Positions 21,905 to 32,202 of a stretch of 64,000 nt of DNA are shown here, in pieces. Source of the stretch: Maniola hyperantus (taxonomy: Eukaryota > Arthropoda > Insecta > Lepidoptera > Nymphalidae); contig NC_048553.1 of the NCBI RefSeq assembly GCF_902806685.2, positions 12,691,440-12,755,439 on the forward strand, read 5' to 3'. The notes under the pieces are model-generated. The model was not told the origin of the DNA, searched no databases, and saw only the letters and a program-made list of their open reading frames with translations. The position numbers were made by a program, and so were the translations under genes. Every line of letters begins with the position of its first letter. Positions within the stretch are counted from its first letter, which is position 1.

Positions 21905-22461
21905 TACTAGTCGCAAAATATAATAATTAAGAATCGCTGTCCCAAATTTTTTCCGAAAGACAATAAGACAAAGACCAAGTACATCTCCGAGAGGCTAATG
22001 AATTTTTAGGTTTAGGGGCCGGGCACTAAAATTTTGAAGTAAACTCTCGTAATTAATTTTTCATTATCTAAATATTTAAAACGGAAAGGTGACTGACTGA
22101 CTGACTGTCTGACTGACTGACTGACTGATCTATCAACGCACAGTTCACACCAATGGACGGATCGGGCTGAAATTTGGCATGCAGATAGCTATTATGACGT
22201 AGGCATCCGCTAAGAAAGGATTTTTGAAAATTCTTCCCCTAAGGGGGTGAAATAGGGGTTTAAAATTAGTGTAGTCCACGCGGACGAAGTCGCGAGCATA
22301 AGCTAGTAATATAATAATTAAGATTCGCTGTCCCACATTTTTCCCGAAAGACAATAAGACAAAGACCAAGTACATCTCTGAGAGGCTAATGAATTTTTCA
22401 TTATTCACTTTATGAATGTAGGTTTAGGGGCCGGGCACTAAAATATTGAAATAAACTCTCG
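21905..22461 (+). repeat. Direct duplication flanking a Helitron
   Basis: AATCGCTGTCCCAAATTTTT, GACAATAAGACAAAGACCAA and GGTTTAGGGGCCGGGCACTA occur before the Helitron (about 21,930-22,050) and again after it (about 22,322-22,461). The second copy has an extra TTCATTATTCACTTTATGAA. Confidence 0.8.
22067..22306 (+). mobile_element. Helitron-like repeat, family B, complete
   Basis: TCTAAATATTTAAAACGG at the left, GCATAAGCTAG then T at the right, with A before the TC. A GACT microsatellite has a GTCT interruption. Confidence 0.8.
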
Positions 22462-23350
22462 TACCGAAATAAACTCTATGTTTACCGCCTCCTGAAATTG
22501 TTGTTTTCGAGTAAACAATGGCTTTATTAAATACTAAATTCGACTGTTAATAAGATTCGACTCTTATTAATTTTTACGTTTTATTATGGAAATTACTTTT
22601 CTTTGACGTGGGCTTTTTCGTAGCGGTACTACAGAAAATCGTACGTACATTAATTTCTACAGTACCTAACTGTAAGTAAGTAACCGTTAAAGCAATTGAT
22701 ACTAATTAATTGTATACAACACACATAAATCAGAAAAGGTAGAGGTGCGTGCCCGGAATCGAACTCTAGACCCCCCGAATTCTTATTCATGCCACTAGGT
22801 TATCACCACTATTTTTTATCGATTGGTATGGCATATTTTTTTTATGTGCAACGCTGACTCTCATATAGTGTGAAACTTGTGTGAAATGAGCACCCAGCAA
22901 AATTAATATTTAGATGTAGAAAATTGATAAGCGCCAAAAATTTATTGATTATACGTATATTGATTCCCCATTGCGTAAAAAAGTATTGTTTATTCAAAAT
23001 TATTTCTTGGAAACAAAATAAAATGAACAAAATTTTCAATTTTTGGATAATTATTTAATTTCCTACAAAGTTACAATTTTTTTGTCTCATTATTCTGATT
23101 GCCTATTACTCGTTAAAATTTATATTTAGAAATGTCAATTTCAAGGGAAGTAAAAAGTTTTCCAAAAGTTTTCCAATTTAAAACTCAAATTGTGATGTTT
23201 CAATTCAAAGAATTGAATAGGTATGAATAAAACTGGAGTAGAATTACTTTTTTTTTTGAAATATTCTATTAGATTTTTAATAGTCATATTATTTTAGAAA
23301 GAATAGCTATTTTGTATGTTAAACGTGTTTCCACTTAAGGATATAATTAA
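22462..23350. other. Mostly unassigned, with one SINE fragment
   Basis: A minus-oriented S2-like head (GTGCCCGGAATCGAACTCTA) lies at about 22,742-22,812. The rest is AT-rich with no supported gene. Confidence 0.45.
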
Positions 23351-23573
23351 CTCGCTGATGACCGTGACTTCGTCCGCGTGGATTTAGGTTTTTAAAAACC
23401 CCGTGGAAACTCTTTGATTTTCCGGGATAAAAAGTAGCCTATGTCCTTTTCCGAGATGCCAGCTATCTCTGTACCAAATTTCGTCAAAAGCGGTTGAACG
23501 GATGGCCTCGAAAAGCTAGCAGACAGACAACAGACACACTGATACACTTTTGCATTTATAATATTAGTATGGA
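23351..23573 (-). mobile_element. Helitron-like repeat, family A
   Basis: Runs CTCGCTGATGACCGTGACTT to TTTATAATATTAGTATGGA. It belongs to the subfamily with GTTGAACGGATGG and GCTAGCAGACAGAC in place of the CACGTCGATCCG block. Confidence 0.75.
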
Positions 23574-24016
23574 TTTGTATAAATAGTATAAATATCCCTT
23601 CATTAATTCACCTTTTAGTGAAAAGGGTAAAAAACCCCAGGTACTTTAACAATAAAACTCTATGAAACAACTTCGTACGATTCTATTGTTTTAAAGTTTC
23701 TGTTGAGTGAGAGAGGGCAGGGTATCGTGTTTTTTTTTCTGAAACCCGCTTTTAGTTCAACTGGAGCTCATGAGAATATTTTAAGTTTTGTTATTTTTGC
23801 TTTTGTAATGTTTCCACTTTCCACTCCTGGGAACTGGGGAAACCAAAGTTTTATATTTTATGTATAAACCAGGTGAAATAACTAGTTAAATGTACCTACT
23901 ACTGTTATTTTAGGTCAATCCATACTAATATTAGAAATACGAAAGTGTGTCTTTGGACGAAAGATAGGTACAGATATATTATATAAGTCCACTTGCACGA
24001 AGTCGTGGGCATCATA

Positions 24017-24342
24017 CAGGGTGTAACCACAACGCTAACAAAAAATTAGCGTTATTGTTATACAACCTAAACACAATCCAATACCAATAACCATTTGCCT
24101 CATTTTGTAGTTTTAATGATTTAGTATTTTTCAAACCCGCAATGTATGACGTGCCAAACTCGGGTCAATGCCCCGCCCACGACGCAGCTTTGAATCCGAG
24201 TGGCCTACTTACGCAACGTTCGTTGACCTGTAGCGTCAGTCAGATGTTTTAATTTACAATATTATAGGTGTTTTTTCGTAATCATTAGTACTATCACCTG
24301 TCTTCGTTTTTGCGTTTTTGTCAGTGTTCTGGTTACACCCTG
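24017..24342. mobile_element. Mariner-like MITE with TA target duplication
   Basis: CAGGGTGTAACC at the left and GGTTACACCCTG at the right are perfect inverted termini, bordered by TA at 24,015-24,016 and 24,343-24,344. A TA duplication with short termini is the Tc1/mariner pattern. The interior has no ORF. Helitron A 3' ends lie on both sides (GTCGTGGGCATC and GTCGTGGGCGTCATC). Related partial copies lie in both palindrome arms and near 57,010-57,055. Confidence 0.8.
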
Positions 24343-24479
24343 TATATCGACGTGGACGAAGTCGTGGGCGTCATCTATTTGGTACTAAGATAGATATTTT
24401 GTGTTCAGACTTTTCATTTCGAGTAAAGGATGCTAAATAAAAGACAGGAATTAACGAAAAATGACTCGTCTGATATGAT

Positions 24480-24906
24480 CATCATCAACCGATAAACGTC
24501 CACTGGACATAGGTCTCTTGTAGGGACACGCCACGGTCTTGCGTCTGATGTCGTCCGTCCACCTAGTGGGGGGGGGGGGGGGGGGTCTTCCAACACTGCG
24601 TCTTCCGATGCGAGGTCGCCGTTCCAGCACCTTGTGCCCTGCCCATTGCCACTTCAGCTTCGCAACCCGTGGCGCTATGTCGGTTACTCTATTTCTCCTA
24701 CGGATCTCCTCATTTCTAATTTGATCACGTAGAGAAACTCCGCACATAGCTCCCTCCATCGCCGTTGAGTGACTCTGAGCTTTCTTATGAGGCCCAAATT
24801 TAGCGACCATGTCTCGGATCCATATGTCATCACTGGCAACACGCACTGAGGAATTTTGGACAAGAAGACATCCCGAAGCTTCCTGAACGCTGCCCAACCG
24901 AGTTAG
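24480..24906 (-). pseudogene. RTE-type LINE, C-terminal ORF2 remnant
   Basis: The minus-strand frame of 148 residues contains SDDIWIRDMVAKFG-type sequence, MEGAMCGVSLRDQIRNEEIR, RVTDIAPRVAKLKWQWAGH and PTRWTDDIRR. This is the standard C-terminal tail after the reverse transcriptase in lepidopteran RTE elements. A run of at least 15 G (24,569-24,586) falls in the GRPP-RW codons and disrupts the length, and the end (VAGSRW...) is lost. The catalytic reverse transcriptase and APE endonuclease lie upstream of the truncation and are absent. Confidence 0.8.
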
Positions 24907-25019
24907 ATTCGGCGGCTGACCTTTTATGACTTCTTATATTATATTCTTATATATGATGATTCGACAGTTGATATGTTTTATGTATACCTCTTTTCGAATC
25001 AAAGGACCACCGATAGTAC

Positions 25020-25330
25020 GCAACAGGTAGAAGTGGCAATTGGCGAGAGAACGCCCCGCACACCCACACAGCCCCCTTGCTAACCCTGTGCGGGCGCGCG
25101 CGGGTGACTTGCGGGTGTGCCCCCCCCCCCCCCCCCCCCCGCCTCGTACCCTGATTGCCATTTAGACCTTTCGTGGACTATAGAGCAAACGTCGAGTTTC
25201 TTGCTGGTTCTTCTTCTCGCTAGGAAAGGCATTCCGAACCGACTACCGACGACCGAATCCGACGATTCAAAAACACTTGTACAAGTTTAATTGAATAAAA
25301 AATATTTTATTTATTTATATATTTTATATT
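25020..25330 (+). repeat. GC-rich segment, C-homopolymer and LINE 3' tail
   Basis: CGCCCCGCACACCCACACAG at about 25,051 resembles the 3' end of the R1/TRAS remnant. A C-run of ~22 bases follows (about 25,119-25,140). From about 25,190, TTCTTGCTGGTTCTTCTTCT, AAAGGCATTCCGAAC and ACAAGTTTAATTGAATAAAA form a LINE 3' tail also seen near 43,805 and 52,440. Confidence 0.55.
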
Positions 25331-25339
25331 TATGTAAGA

Positions 25340-25986
25340 CTAGCTGATGCCCACGACTTCGTTCGCGTGTATCCAGGTTTTTAAAAATCCTGTGGGAACT
25401 CTTTTTTTTTTTTTTGTTGTTGTGCCTTATCATGCGATCAGTCGATGGACTATGAGCAGATTGGTTGGAGGACAGGTTGGTGTGATTGGAGACAACTTCC
25501 CCAGCGGGAAAACTCCATGGGTCTCAGCTAATTATCCAGTATATGCTTTCTCTTTAGTCGACGAATTGCCTGCGGCATTGTCAACTGCACTGCCAGACGA
25601 TTTGGATGGTTAGTAAGTCTTGTTTTGTAGTTGCAACTATAGCTTCTAATCTCTTCCTTTACTGTGTTGATATTTAAGTGCTCATGGAGTTCCGATATCT
25701 GCAAGAACCATGGCGCGTTGGATAGTTGTTTCAAAATGTAATTTTGAGCTCTTTGTACAATTTGAATATTGGAGTCACATGCTGATCCCCAGAGCTCAAT
25801 GCCGTATGACCATATCGGCTTTATTATTGTCTTGTATATGTCTATCTGTGGGAACTCTATAATAATATGTTACTCTCCAGGTCTTAAACTATACCCATGC
25901 AAAAAATCACGTCGATCAGGTGCTCCGTTGCGACGTGATTGAAGGACAAACCAACAAACAAACTCACTTTCGTATTTATAATATGG
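25340..25986 (-). mobile_element. Helitron-like repeat, family A, interrupted
   Basis: CTAGCTGATGCCCACGACTT starts it, and TTTCGTATTTATAATATGGG ends it. The copy is split by the LINE insertion at 25,403-25,846 and joins cleanly if that is removed. Confidence 0.8.
25403..25846 (-). pseudogene. Jockey-type LINE, 5'-truncated insertion
   Basis: Reading the minus strand from 25,846, the frame gives KPIWSYGIELWGSACDSNIQ, then VQRAQNYILKQLSNAPWF, and ends LKRKHILDN at a stop. This is the C-terminus typical of Jockey-clade reverse transcriptase ORFs. A T-run at 25,401-25,415 is the poly(A) tail on the minus strand. The 12-base sequence TGTGGGAACTCT occurs on both sides (25,391-25,402 and 25,847-25,858) as a target-site duplication. 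At 444 bp the insertion is far shorter than a full element, and its catalytic part is absent. Confidence 0.85.
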
Positions 25987-26003
25987 GAAGTGATTTTGCT
26001 TTG

Positions 26004-26165
26004 GCATGTCGGCTTCTCGGGATAAATCTATATAACCTTAAGGGTGCGCTACTCGCTAGCACAGTCACGTGCAGGCTCCGATGAGGTTGGACCCTTGTCA
26101 CTGCCCGACGCCCGTCCGTCTGTCACGACTGACGGCCCGAACCTGTGGGGTCACGTATATTTTTT
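26004..26165 (-). repeat. Dispersed repeat H, copy 1
   Basis: GTGCAGGCTCCGATGAGGTT and GTCACTGCCCGACGCCCGTC match, in reverse complement, the sequence at about 45,635-45,770. No coding potential assigned. Confidence 0.65.
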
Positions 26166-26257
26166 GGAATTTTCCTGAAAAAATCTTGTAAGGATTTTTT
26201 ACTCTCCGGTATTAAAAGTATTTTTGCTGAGGTAGTGTTTTTTCTTTATTATGTTAG

Positions 26258-26640
26258 AAAGAAAGAAAGAAAGAAAGAAAGAAAAGACGTTTATTAATAC
26301 AAATTATGCCACACATCACAACTTAAAGCTAAGAGCTGGTTGTTCCGGCGCTTCTTCCACCTGAGAACAAGCAAAAGAAGCGCCGGAACAAACTGTTATA
26401 TTGTGTGGCACAACCCGAAAAAAGGGTCCCAGCTCAGCATTATGCTGTATGCCTTGTTGCACAAGGACATACAGCGCTGATTTTCAGCTGGTACCCTGAA
26501 CCGGGTGACGCCACGGACGCCACGGATTATAAACTAATGATAACTAAACTAATGATAACTAATAAAACACACGGAAACCAAAAAAAAAAATTAAAAAAAA
26601 AAAAAAATTAAAAAAAAAAATTAAAAAAAAAATAGAAAGT
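26258..26640. repeat. GAAA microsatellite, perfect hairpin and A-rich tract
   Basis: (GAAA)n at 26,259-26,284 precedes a TTTATTAATA stretch (AATAAA on the minus strand). A perfect 17-bp hairpin, TTGTTCCGGCGCTTCTT with AAGAAGCGCCGGAACAA, lies at 26,340-26,391. The segment ends in an A-rich tract with TT interruptions (26,580-26,633). It is probably an inverted pair of LINE or SINE 3' ends, not a gene. Confidence 0.6.
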
Positions 26641-26718
26641 AATCATAATCCTGTTGTTCTAATCTAATTTAGATAGTAGGAGGTCCAATTTCGAGAAAGA
26701 GGTCAGCCGCCGAATCCA

Positions 26719-26840
26719 ATGGGATGGGTTTAACAAAAACTGCCATACCCCTTCCAGGTTAGCCCGCTCCCATCTTAGACTGCAACATCACTTACCACCA
26801 GGTGAGATAACACTCAAGGGCTAACTTGTATCATTCTGAA
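26719..26840 (+). mobile_element. SINE S3, 3' fragment
   Basis: GATGGGTTTAACAAAAACTG, ACTTACCACCAGGTGAGAT and GGGCTAACTTGTATC match the S3 tail. The Helitron at 26,841 begins within the tail. Confidence 0.75.
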
Positions 26841-27064
26841 TCAGTACCCTTATTATAAATGCTAAAGCGTGTTTGTTTGTTGGTTTATTGGTTGGTTGGT
26901 TTTTCCTTTAATCACGTCACAACGGTGCAACATGATTTTTGAGTGGGTATAGATAAAGACCTGGAGAGTGACATAGGCTACTTTTTATCCCGGAAAATCA
27001 AAGAGTTTCCGCGGGATTTTTAAAAACCTAAATCCACGCGGATGAAGTCGCCGGCATCAGTTAG
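26841..27064 (+). mobile_element. Helitron-like repeat, family A, complete
   Basis: TCAGTACCCTTATTATAAAT starts immediately after the SINE tail CTGAA, and the element ends GCATCAGTTAG followed by T (one change from CTAG). Confidence 0.8.
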
Positions 27065-27357
27065 TAAAAAATTAAAAAAAAGCTTTTTGAGTAATAGATT
27101 AATGATTATCAAACACGCAGCCATCAGCTCTGATAGCAACATTACAGCACAAAGCTTTCCCAGCAAAAACTTCATTGGTATTCAAGCGTCGAGTCGCAAT
27201 TCCCACGCCATTTCTGCGAATAGGGCCCAAATAATGGCCACGGCTTTTTTATCGCCCTCGCAGTGATGAGTGATGACACAGTGTAAGATTAGAATGTGGA
27301 ACTCGGGAAAGTTATAGCAGTATTACAAGTTACTGTGCAGCTATGTGAAAAATCCTA

Positions 27358-27577
27358 TCTAAATATATAAAAGGAAAAGGTGACTGACCGACTGACTGAT
27401 CTATCAACGCACAGCTCAAACTACTGGACGGATCCGGCTGAAATTTGGCATGCAAATAGCTATTATGACGTAGGCGTCCGCTAAGAAAGGATTTTTGAAA
27501 ATTTAACCCCTAAGGGGGTGAAATACGGGTTTGAAATTTGTATAGTCCACGCGGACGAAGTCGCGAGCATAAGCTAG
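27358..27577 (+). mobile_element. Helitron-like repeat, family B, complete
   Basis: TCTAAATATATAAAAGGAAA to GAGCATAAGCTAG, then T; A precedes the TC. Confidence 0.85.
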
Positions 27578-27661
27578 TTACAATATAACGGGTTATTTGA
27601 ATGATAAGAAAGCTTAGGAATGAGTTGCTTAACAGCTTTGTGTTAGTTCTAAGTGATTTTG

Positions 27662-27765
27662 TAAATTGGTGATGATAAAAAGAACACCCGGCTGAGTTTG
27701 TTGTGGGCTCTTCTCAGACCTGGGCGCGTTTGGAACCCTCGTAGCTTTAGTTTTAATTACGTATT
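27662..27765 (-). repeat. Dispersed repeat E
   Basis: GAACACCCGGCTGAGTTTGT and CCCTCGTAGCTTTAGTTTTA also occur, inverted, at 44,240-44,880 and 51,325-51,420. Class unknown. Confidence 0.65.
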
Positions 27766-27849
27766 ATTTATCACCACCTATATCATATCATCTTACAAAT
27801 AAAAATTTATGACAATCAGGAAGCGTAAAATTTTACCAATTCTGAATAA

Positions 27850-28018
27850 ATATTGACTGACTGATCTATCAACGCACAGCTCAAACTACTGGACGGATCG
27901 GGCTGAAATTTGGCATGCAGATAGCCATTATGACGTAAGCATCCGCTAAGAAAGGATTTTTGTAAAATGTAACCACTAACGGGGTGAAATAGCGGACGAA
28001 GTCGCGAGCATTAGCTAG
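27850..28018 (+). mobile_element. Helitron-like repeat, family B, truncated
   Basis: Starts inside the GACT microsatellite and ends GAGCATTAGCTAG then T. The 5' TC end and part of the GTAGTCCACG block are missing. Confidence 0.75.
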
Positions 28019-28443
28019 TAGTTCTATATTTCACAGATTTTGCAGGAATAAAACGAAAATTTTACCGTGGTGCGCGTTAACTCTTAGAGATTCGTAACTT
28101 ACGGTGAAACCTTATTTTTGAGAGTTAAATTAGAAAACTCAATTTATAAAATTCATCCAAGTTAGGTAAGCTGTTTGCACTGACTTATTTCTTATGAATA
28201 TAAAACAATAATTTACAAAGATTTCCATCTAGAGCGCCAATTTACTGGACCGGCGAGATAAATTATGTAATCTCCTTTGTCGTCTAAAAGTAACAACGAT
28301 AACAGGAAAAAAAGGAAGAATTTAAAAGGCTATAACTCACCCTCCACCCTCAGAATACCCTTTCAGTTATAGTTGAAGAGCTGGTGGAAAATTTTCGGAT
28401 GGTGCTTAATTTAACCAAAAGTTGGTATGGTTATTCTTCGTTT
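28019..28443. other. Unassigned AT-rich stretch
   Basis: No gene, SINE head or Helitron end recognised. Confidence 0.4.
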
Positions 28444-28745
28444 ATTGGGTATTTGCCTACTTTTGAATTTGATAAATATTATTACTTTATTATAAACTAG
28501 GATAAAATAATGACATACACTGAAAAAAATATATTAAAATCCAACAAAGATTTACAAAGTTACAGGCATTTAAATTTTGGAGTGGGAGGGTCTTCTATCC
28601 CTTTCTCGCAAAACGAAAATGTGTATGAAAACCGAAACCGAAAGCTAGTGTTTGATCGATTTAATTAGTTTTTTTTCAGTTTACGTCATTATTTTTATTC
28701 TAGTTTATAATAAAGTAATAAAAAAATTGGAGTCAAATACCCAAT
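28444..28745. mobile_element. MITE with ATTGGGTATTTG termini
   Basis: ATTGGGTATTTG at the left is mirrored by CAAATACCCAAT at the right. The arms continue inward through TTACTTTATTATAAACTAG and its inverse. About 130 bases of unique core include CAAAGTTACAGGCATT. Target duplication not resolved. Confidence 0.7.
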
Positions 28746-29107
28746 TGAGTATAAAAATAGGTTTAGTCTTTTCTGTTATTCCCTTGTGGATTCGCGAGCA
28801 AAGACGTTTTAGTATTTGTGAGTTATAACTTCATTTAAATAAAAATATACATCGTTCCTCTTTTAGTCTATTAGAGCCCTTGGACAAAACGACAATTTTA
28901 CGCGCACTATCTACAAAGTATACCTTTCTAAAATGAACATAACAATGAAATACATTGGCAGTATATTTTACTTTGTCTACGCAGTCTTCGCTCCTCGTGA
29001 CATAACTTTTCAAGGTCAACTCTAAACAATAAATCTTCAAGTCAAAATGAACGGGCAATGGTTGAGATTTGATAGCTCCATTGCAGATTAACTTAATTAA
29101 TTAGGTT

Positions 29108-29290
29108 TTGGCGATGATAGTCTAGTGGTTAAGACGTCAGGAGGTTGAGGGTTCGATCCCGTGAGAAAACCTACATGCCTGAGAGTTTTTCATAATGTTC
29201 TCAAAGGAAGTCTGCCAATGCGCACTTAGTCAGCGTGGCGGTATTTTCTAAGAAGTAGTGAACTAGCAACGGGTTGACAATGATTATTTA
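29108..29290 (+). mobile_element. tRNA-derived SINE, family S2
   Basis: GATGATAGTCTAGTGGTTAA (A-box-like), GAGGGTTCGATCCCGTGAG (B-box-like), then AACCTACATGCCTGAGAGTT and CATAATGTTCTCAAAGGAAG. The middle of the head and part of the body are deleted. Confidence 0.7.
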
Positions 29291-30168
29291 TGATGAGGAC
29301 TTTCACTCAAGGCACTGCTTGGAGAACTCTTTACTCTCAATCTGCGCGTGAGTTTATTCGCCTCCAAAGTCACTTATCAAGCACCTCTTCATAACTGTCC
29401 GTGGTCTCTCATTCCATTACAGGAGTTAACGAAAGGGTGAGAACATTGCAGGCTTATAAATCAAGGCGTTTCAATTATGTCTGCGCACCTAGGTATTTCG
29501 CGCAGGATTGGCTCGCATTTGTACCGATCTGAAATTCTGATACAATATATTTTCTCAACATCATCATGATCAGCCCATCTTTGCACCGGCTCATTACTGA
29601 GTACGAGTTAATAGTGAGAAGGGCTTAGGTCACAGTCTGTTACGTTGGCCCAGTGCAGATTGACAGACAAGTTTCATCTAGCAAAAGTTTAGTAACTTCG
29701 ATTGGTATAACATTTTGTCTGCAATAGTCTGAGGGTTTCCTGAAATTTTTATAGTGGGCTTTGAAATATAAATAATTTTATAGTAGCGGAAAATTCCCTA
29801 ACAGCTTATATACAAGTAGGTACGTAACGTACCACGTTCGCTGAACGCTCTGTTGGCAAGGAGCCAGCTCAAGGCTTCGGAACTGCATTTAGTTTCACAC
29901 AGCAGTTTCTATTTATATTTAAATTCCCACTTTAATTTAAAAATACGCAAATAAATAACGTAATTGGTGTTTAGTGTAAGGCCTTTGAGAGCGCGGCCTT
30001 GCTGGGAGTTTAACAAAACATGACTACAGATTCCTCTGGAGAATGATGATAGTTATTTGTTATCAAGTTTGTTGTACCCAAAGGTCTGTCCATTGATAGA
30101 TCACAGTCAGTCAGTTCTTGAGAGTCTTTTTATATAATAGAAGATAGATATATAGAAGATCACTTAAA
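29291..30168. other. Mostly unassigned, with one SINE fragment
   Basis: A minus-oriented S2 3' part lies at about 29,568-29,665 (CATCATGATCAGCCCATC; AGTGAGAAGGGCTTAGGTCA). A short acceptor-like TTCCATTACAG at about 29,412-29,422 is followed too quickly by GGTGAGA to make a credible exon. Confidence 0.45.
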
Positions 30169-30400
30169 TCTTAATATGTCAAAGGAAAAGGTGACTGTCT
30201 GACTTACTGACTGACTGACTGATCTATCAACGCATAGCTTAAACTACTGGACGGATCGAGCTGAAATTTGGCATGCAGATAGCTATTATGACGTAGACAT
30301 CCGCTAAGAAAGGATTTTTGAAAATTCAACCCCTAAGGGGGTGAAATTGGTCTTTGGAATTTGTGTAGTACACGCGGATGAAGTTGCGAGCATAAGCTAG
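30169..30400 (+). mobile_element. Helitron-like repeat, family B
   Basis: TCTTAATATGTCAAAGGAAA to GAGCATAAGCTAG, then T. An 18-base block, CCCCTAAGGGGGTGAAAT, is repeated just outside the end at about 30,409-30,426. Confidence 0.75.
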
Positions 30401-30426
30401 TATATAGCCCCTAAGGGGGTGAAATA

Positions 30427-30954
30427 GGGTAGGGTTCTGTTTGAAGTTAATTGTAGGTCAAAACTCAAAACATCGTAATCAACTTTAATGAATAAAAAAT
30501 CTGTAAAGACTTAAAACCCCGCAAAACAAAAGAACCTTGAAAAAAGGCCTCTGATATAAAATTAAAAGGAACCGCTCCTTTGACCAGAACCAAGTTATAT
30601 ATATTTAACCTCGGCCCTCCTAAATGTTTCTATTCTCCCCGAATATCAGAAGTCAGATCGGAATTCGGCTTCGGCGAAATTCTTTTTTGTGTAATCGAGA
30701 TAGAATGTTTTATTGGTATATATATTTGTTACATGCCGAACCCGACTTCAGGAAAAACTCGTTTTACCTAAACCAAACTTGTTATCGTACTAACTGATAC
30801 CTAACGTGGGCTACTACGCTAAAAAAACATCTTCGCATTATTGCTTTTCTAATGATTCATTGCATGTTCATCTGGTGCTGCAAATGTTCAAGGGCGGTGG
30901 TAATCACTTATCTTCAAGGGACCAGGGCGGTCTTGATTTGCTCGTTATTGACTA
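30427..30954. other. Unassigned stretch
   Basis: No supported gene. A 63-codon frame at 30,580-30,771 has no recognisable domain. Confidence 0.4.
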
Positions 30955-31140
30955 AATAAAAACAAGTCAAGTGTGAGTCGGACTCGCACACGAACGGTTC
31001 TGTACCATCGGACAAGATTATGTACTTTTAGGGTTCCGTACCTCAAAAGGAAAAACGGAACCCTTATAGTATCACTTTGTTGTCTGTCTGTCTGTCCGTG
31101 TGTCTGTCAAGAAACCTACAGGATACTTCCCGTTGACCTA
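30955..31140. repeat. Two type C fragments in opposite orientation
   Basis: Minus-oriented end GTGAGTCGGACTCGCACACG at about 30,974, then plus-oriented start TTTTAGGGTTCCGTACCTCA at about 31,027, broken off at GACCTAG. Confidence 0.65.
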
Positions 31141-31141
31141 G

Positions 31142-31692
31142 TTTTTTTTTAATTCACATGGCGATCTTTTTCAAATTTTTACGATTTGTTGTTATAGCGG
31201 CAATAGTAAAGAAGTACACAGTTTGTGAAAACTTCAATTCTCTACATATTACGGTTCATGAGGTACAACCCGCTTACAGACAGACAAAACTCCTCATTTC
31301 TGATTTGTTATCGCAGAAAAATCCTGTCTCCATAGCCCGCTTATTGACTAGTTTAGGGCCATACTATGTTGTCCTAAAATCTGGTTTCGCCGGTAACATA
31401 TATAACAAAGTTTCGTTTCTACCTTTTATTTATTACATTTGGAGATCTACAAGAGTCGTATTGTCTCATAACATATTGCTTTCACAAATAAAATATCTTT
31501 TGTTAGTACTTCAACCGAAATTGGATACGTCTCAGAGATTTTTTGTTGGAAAATACTTTTTTCCCGGTAAATTAATAAAACTGTTACCTCCATTTTACCT
31601 GGTGATCTATTTTGTTTTATATTTCACTAGCAGTCGCGTGTTACATCCCCGGGAATGTGTTACGAATATTAAACCTTGTAAAATATTCTGAA
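31142..31692 (+). other. Type G repeat end running into a 177-codon open frame
   Basis: Bases ~31,155-31,290 are a minus-oriented type G repeat (TTTGTTGTTATAGCGGCAAT). The open frame 31,158-31,691 starts inside it, so its first ~45 codons are repeat sequence. The remainder is hydrophobic with several Leu/Ile/Tyr-rich segments but no recognised domain, and no splice signals were identified. It is most likely a chance frame in AT-rich DNA. A remnant of a seven-transmembrane-type gene cannot be excluded. Confidence 0.2.
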
Positions 31693-31897
31693 CTAGCTGT
31701 GCCGTGGAGTTAGGTCTTTAAAAATCCCGTGGGAACTCTTCGATTCTCCGGGATAAAAAGTAGCCTATGTCACTCTCCAGGTCTTTATCTATATCCATGC
31801 AAAAAATCACGTCAATCTGTTGCACCGTTGCGACGTGATCGAAGGACAAGCCAACAAACCAATAAACAAACACACTTTCCGATTTGTAATAAGGGCA
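31693..31897 (-). mobile_element. Helitron-like repeat, family A
   Basis: CTAGCTGTGCCGTGGAGTTA (with the ACTTCGTCCGCG hairpin deleted) to TTGTAATAAGGGCAC. Loss of the hairpin would be expected to prevent mobilisation. Confidence 0.75.
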
Positions 31898-32202
31898 CAC
31901 AGTTCATGACAGTTAGGAAACTTGTAACAAAACGTTGAGGTTTCACCTACACTGGCAGGCGTCAAATGCTGCCTACATTTGACGCTAGGTAGACTGAAAC
32001 AAATATCTATCTACGATAACACCCTATCAAAAATCTCAGTGGGCCTTCTGTTTTGAGGCGCCATCCAATAACAATCATGTTTTCAAAAAACATTCGAAAT
32101 TTAATTCGAAAATATTTTCGAAAATCATTCGAAATTCAATAAGAAAGCATAAAGTTTCGTTTGTTCGTAGGTGTCTCAAAATGGTTAGCGCCCACTGCAA
32201 TT

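Noticed and set aside
29412..29440. Acceptor and donor pair near 29,422
   Set aside because: The implied exon would be about 14 bases and is not supported by a neighbouring exon.
31158..31691. 177-codon hydrophobic ORF as a receptor or membrane gene
   Set aside because: Its start lies in a dispersed type G repeat, no domain is recognisable and no splice signals were identified. Kept only as a low-confidence note.
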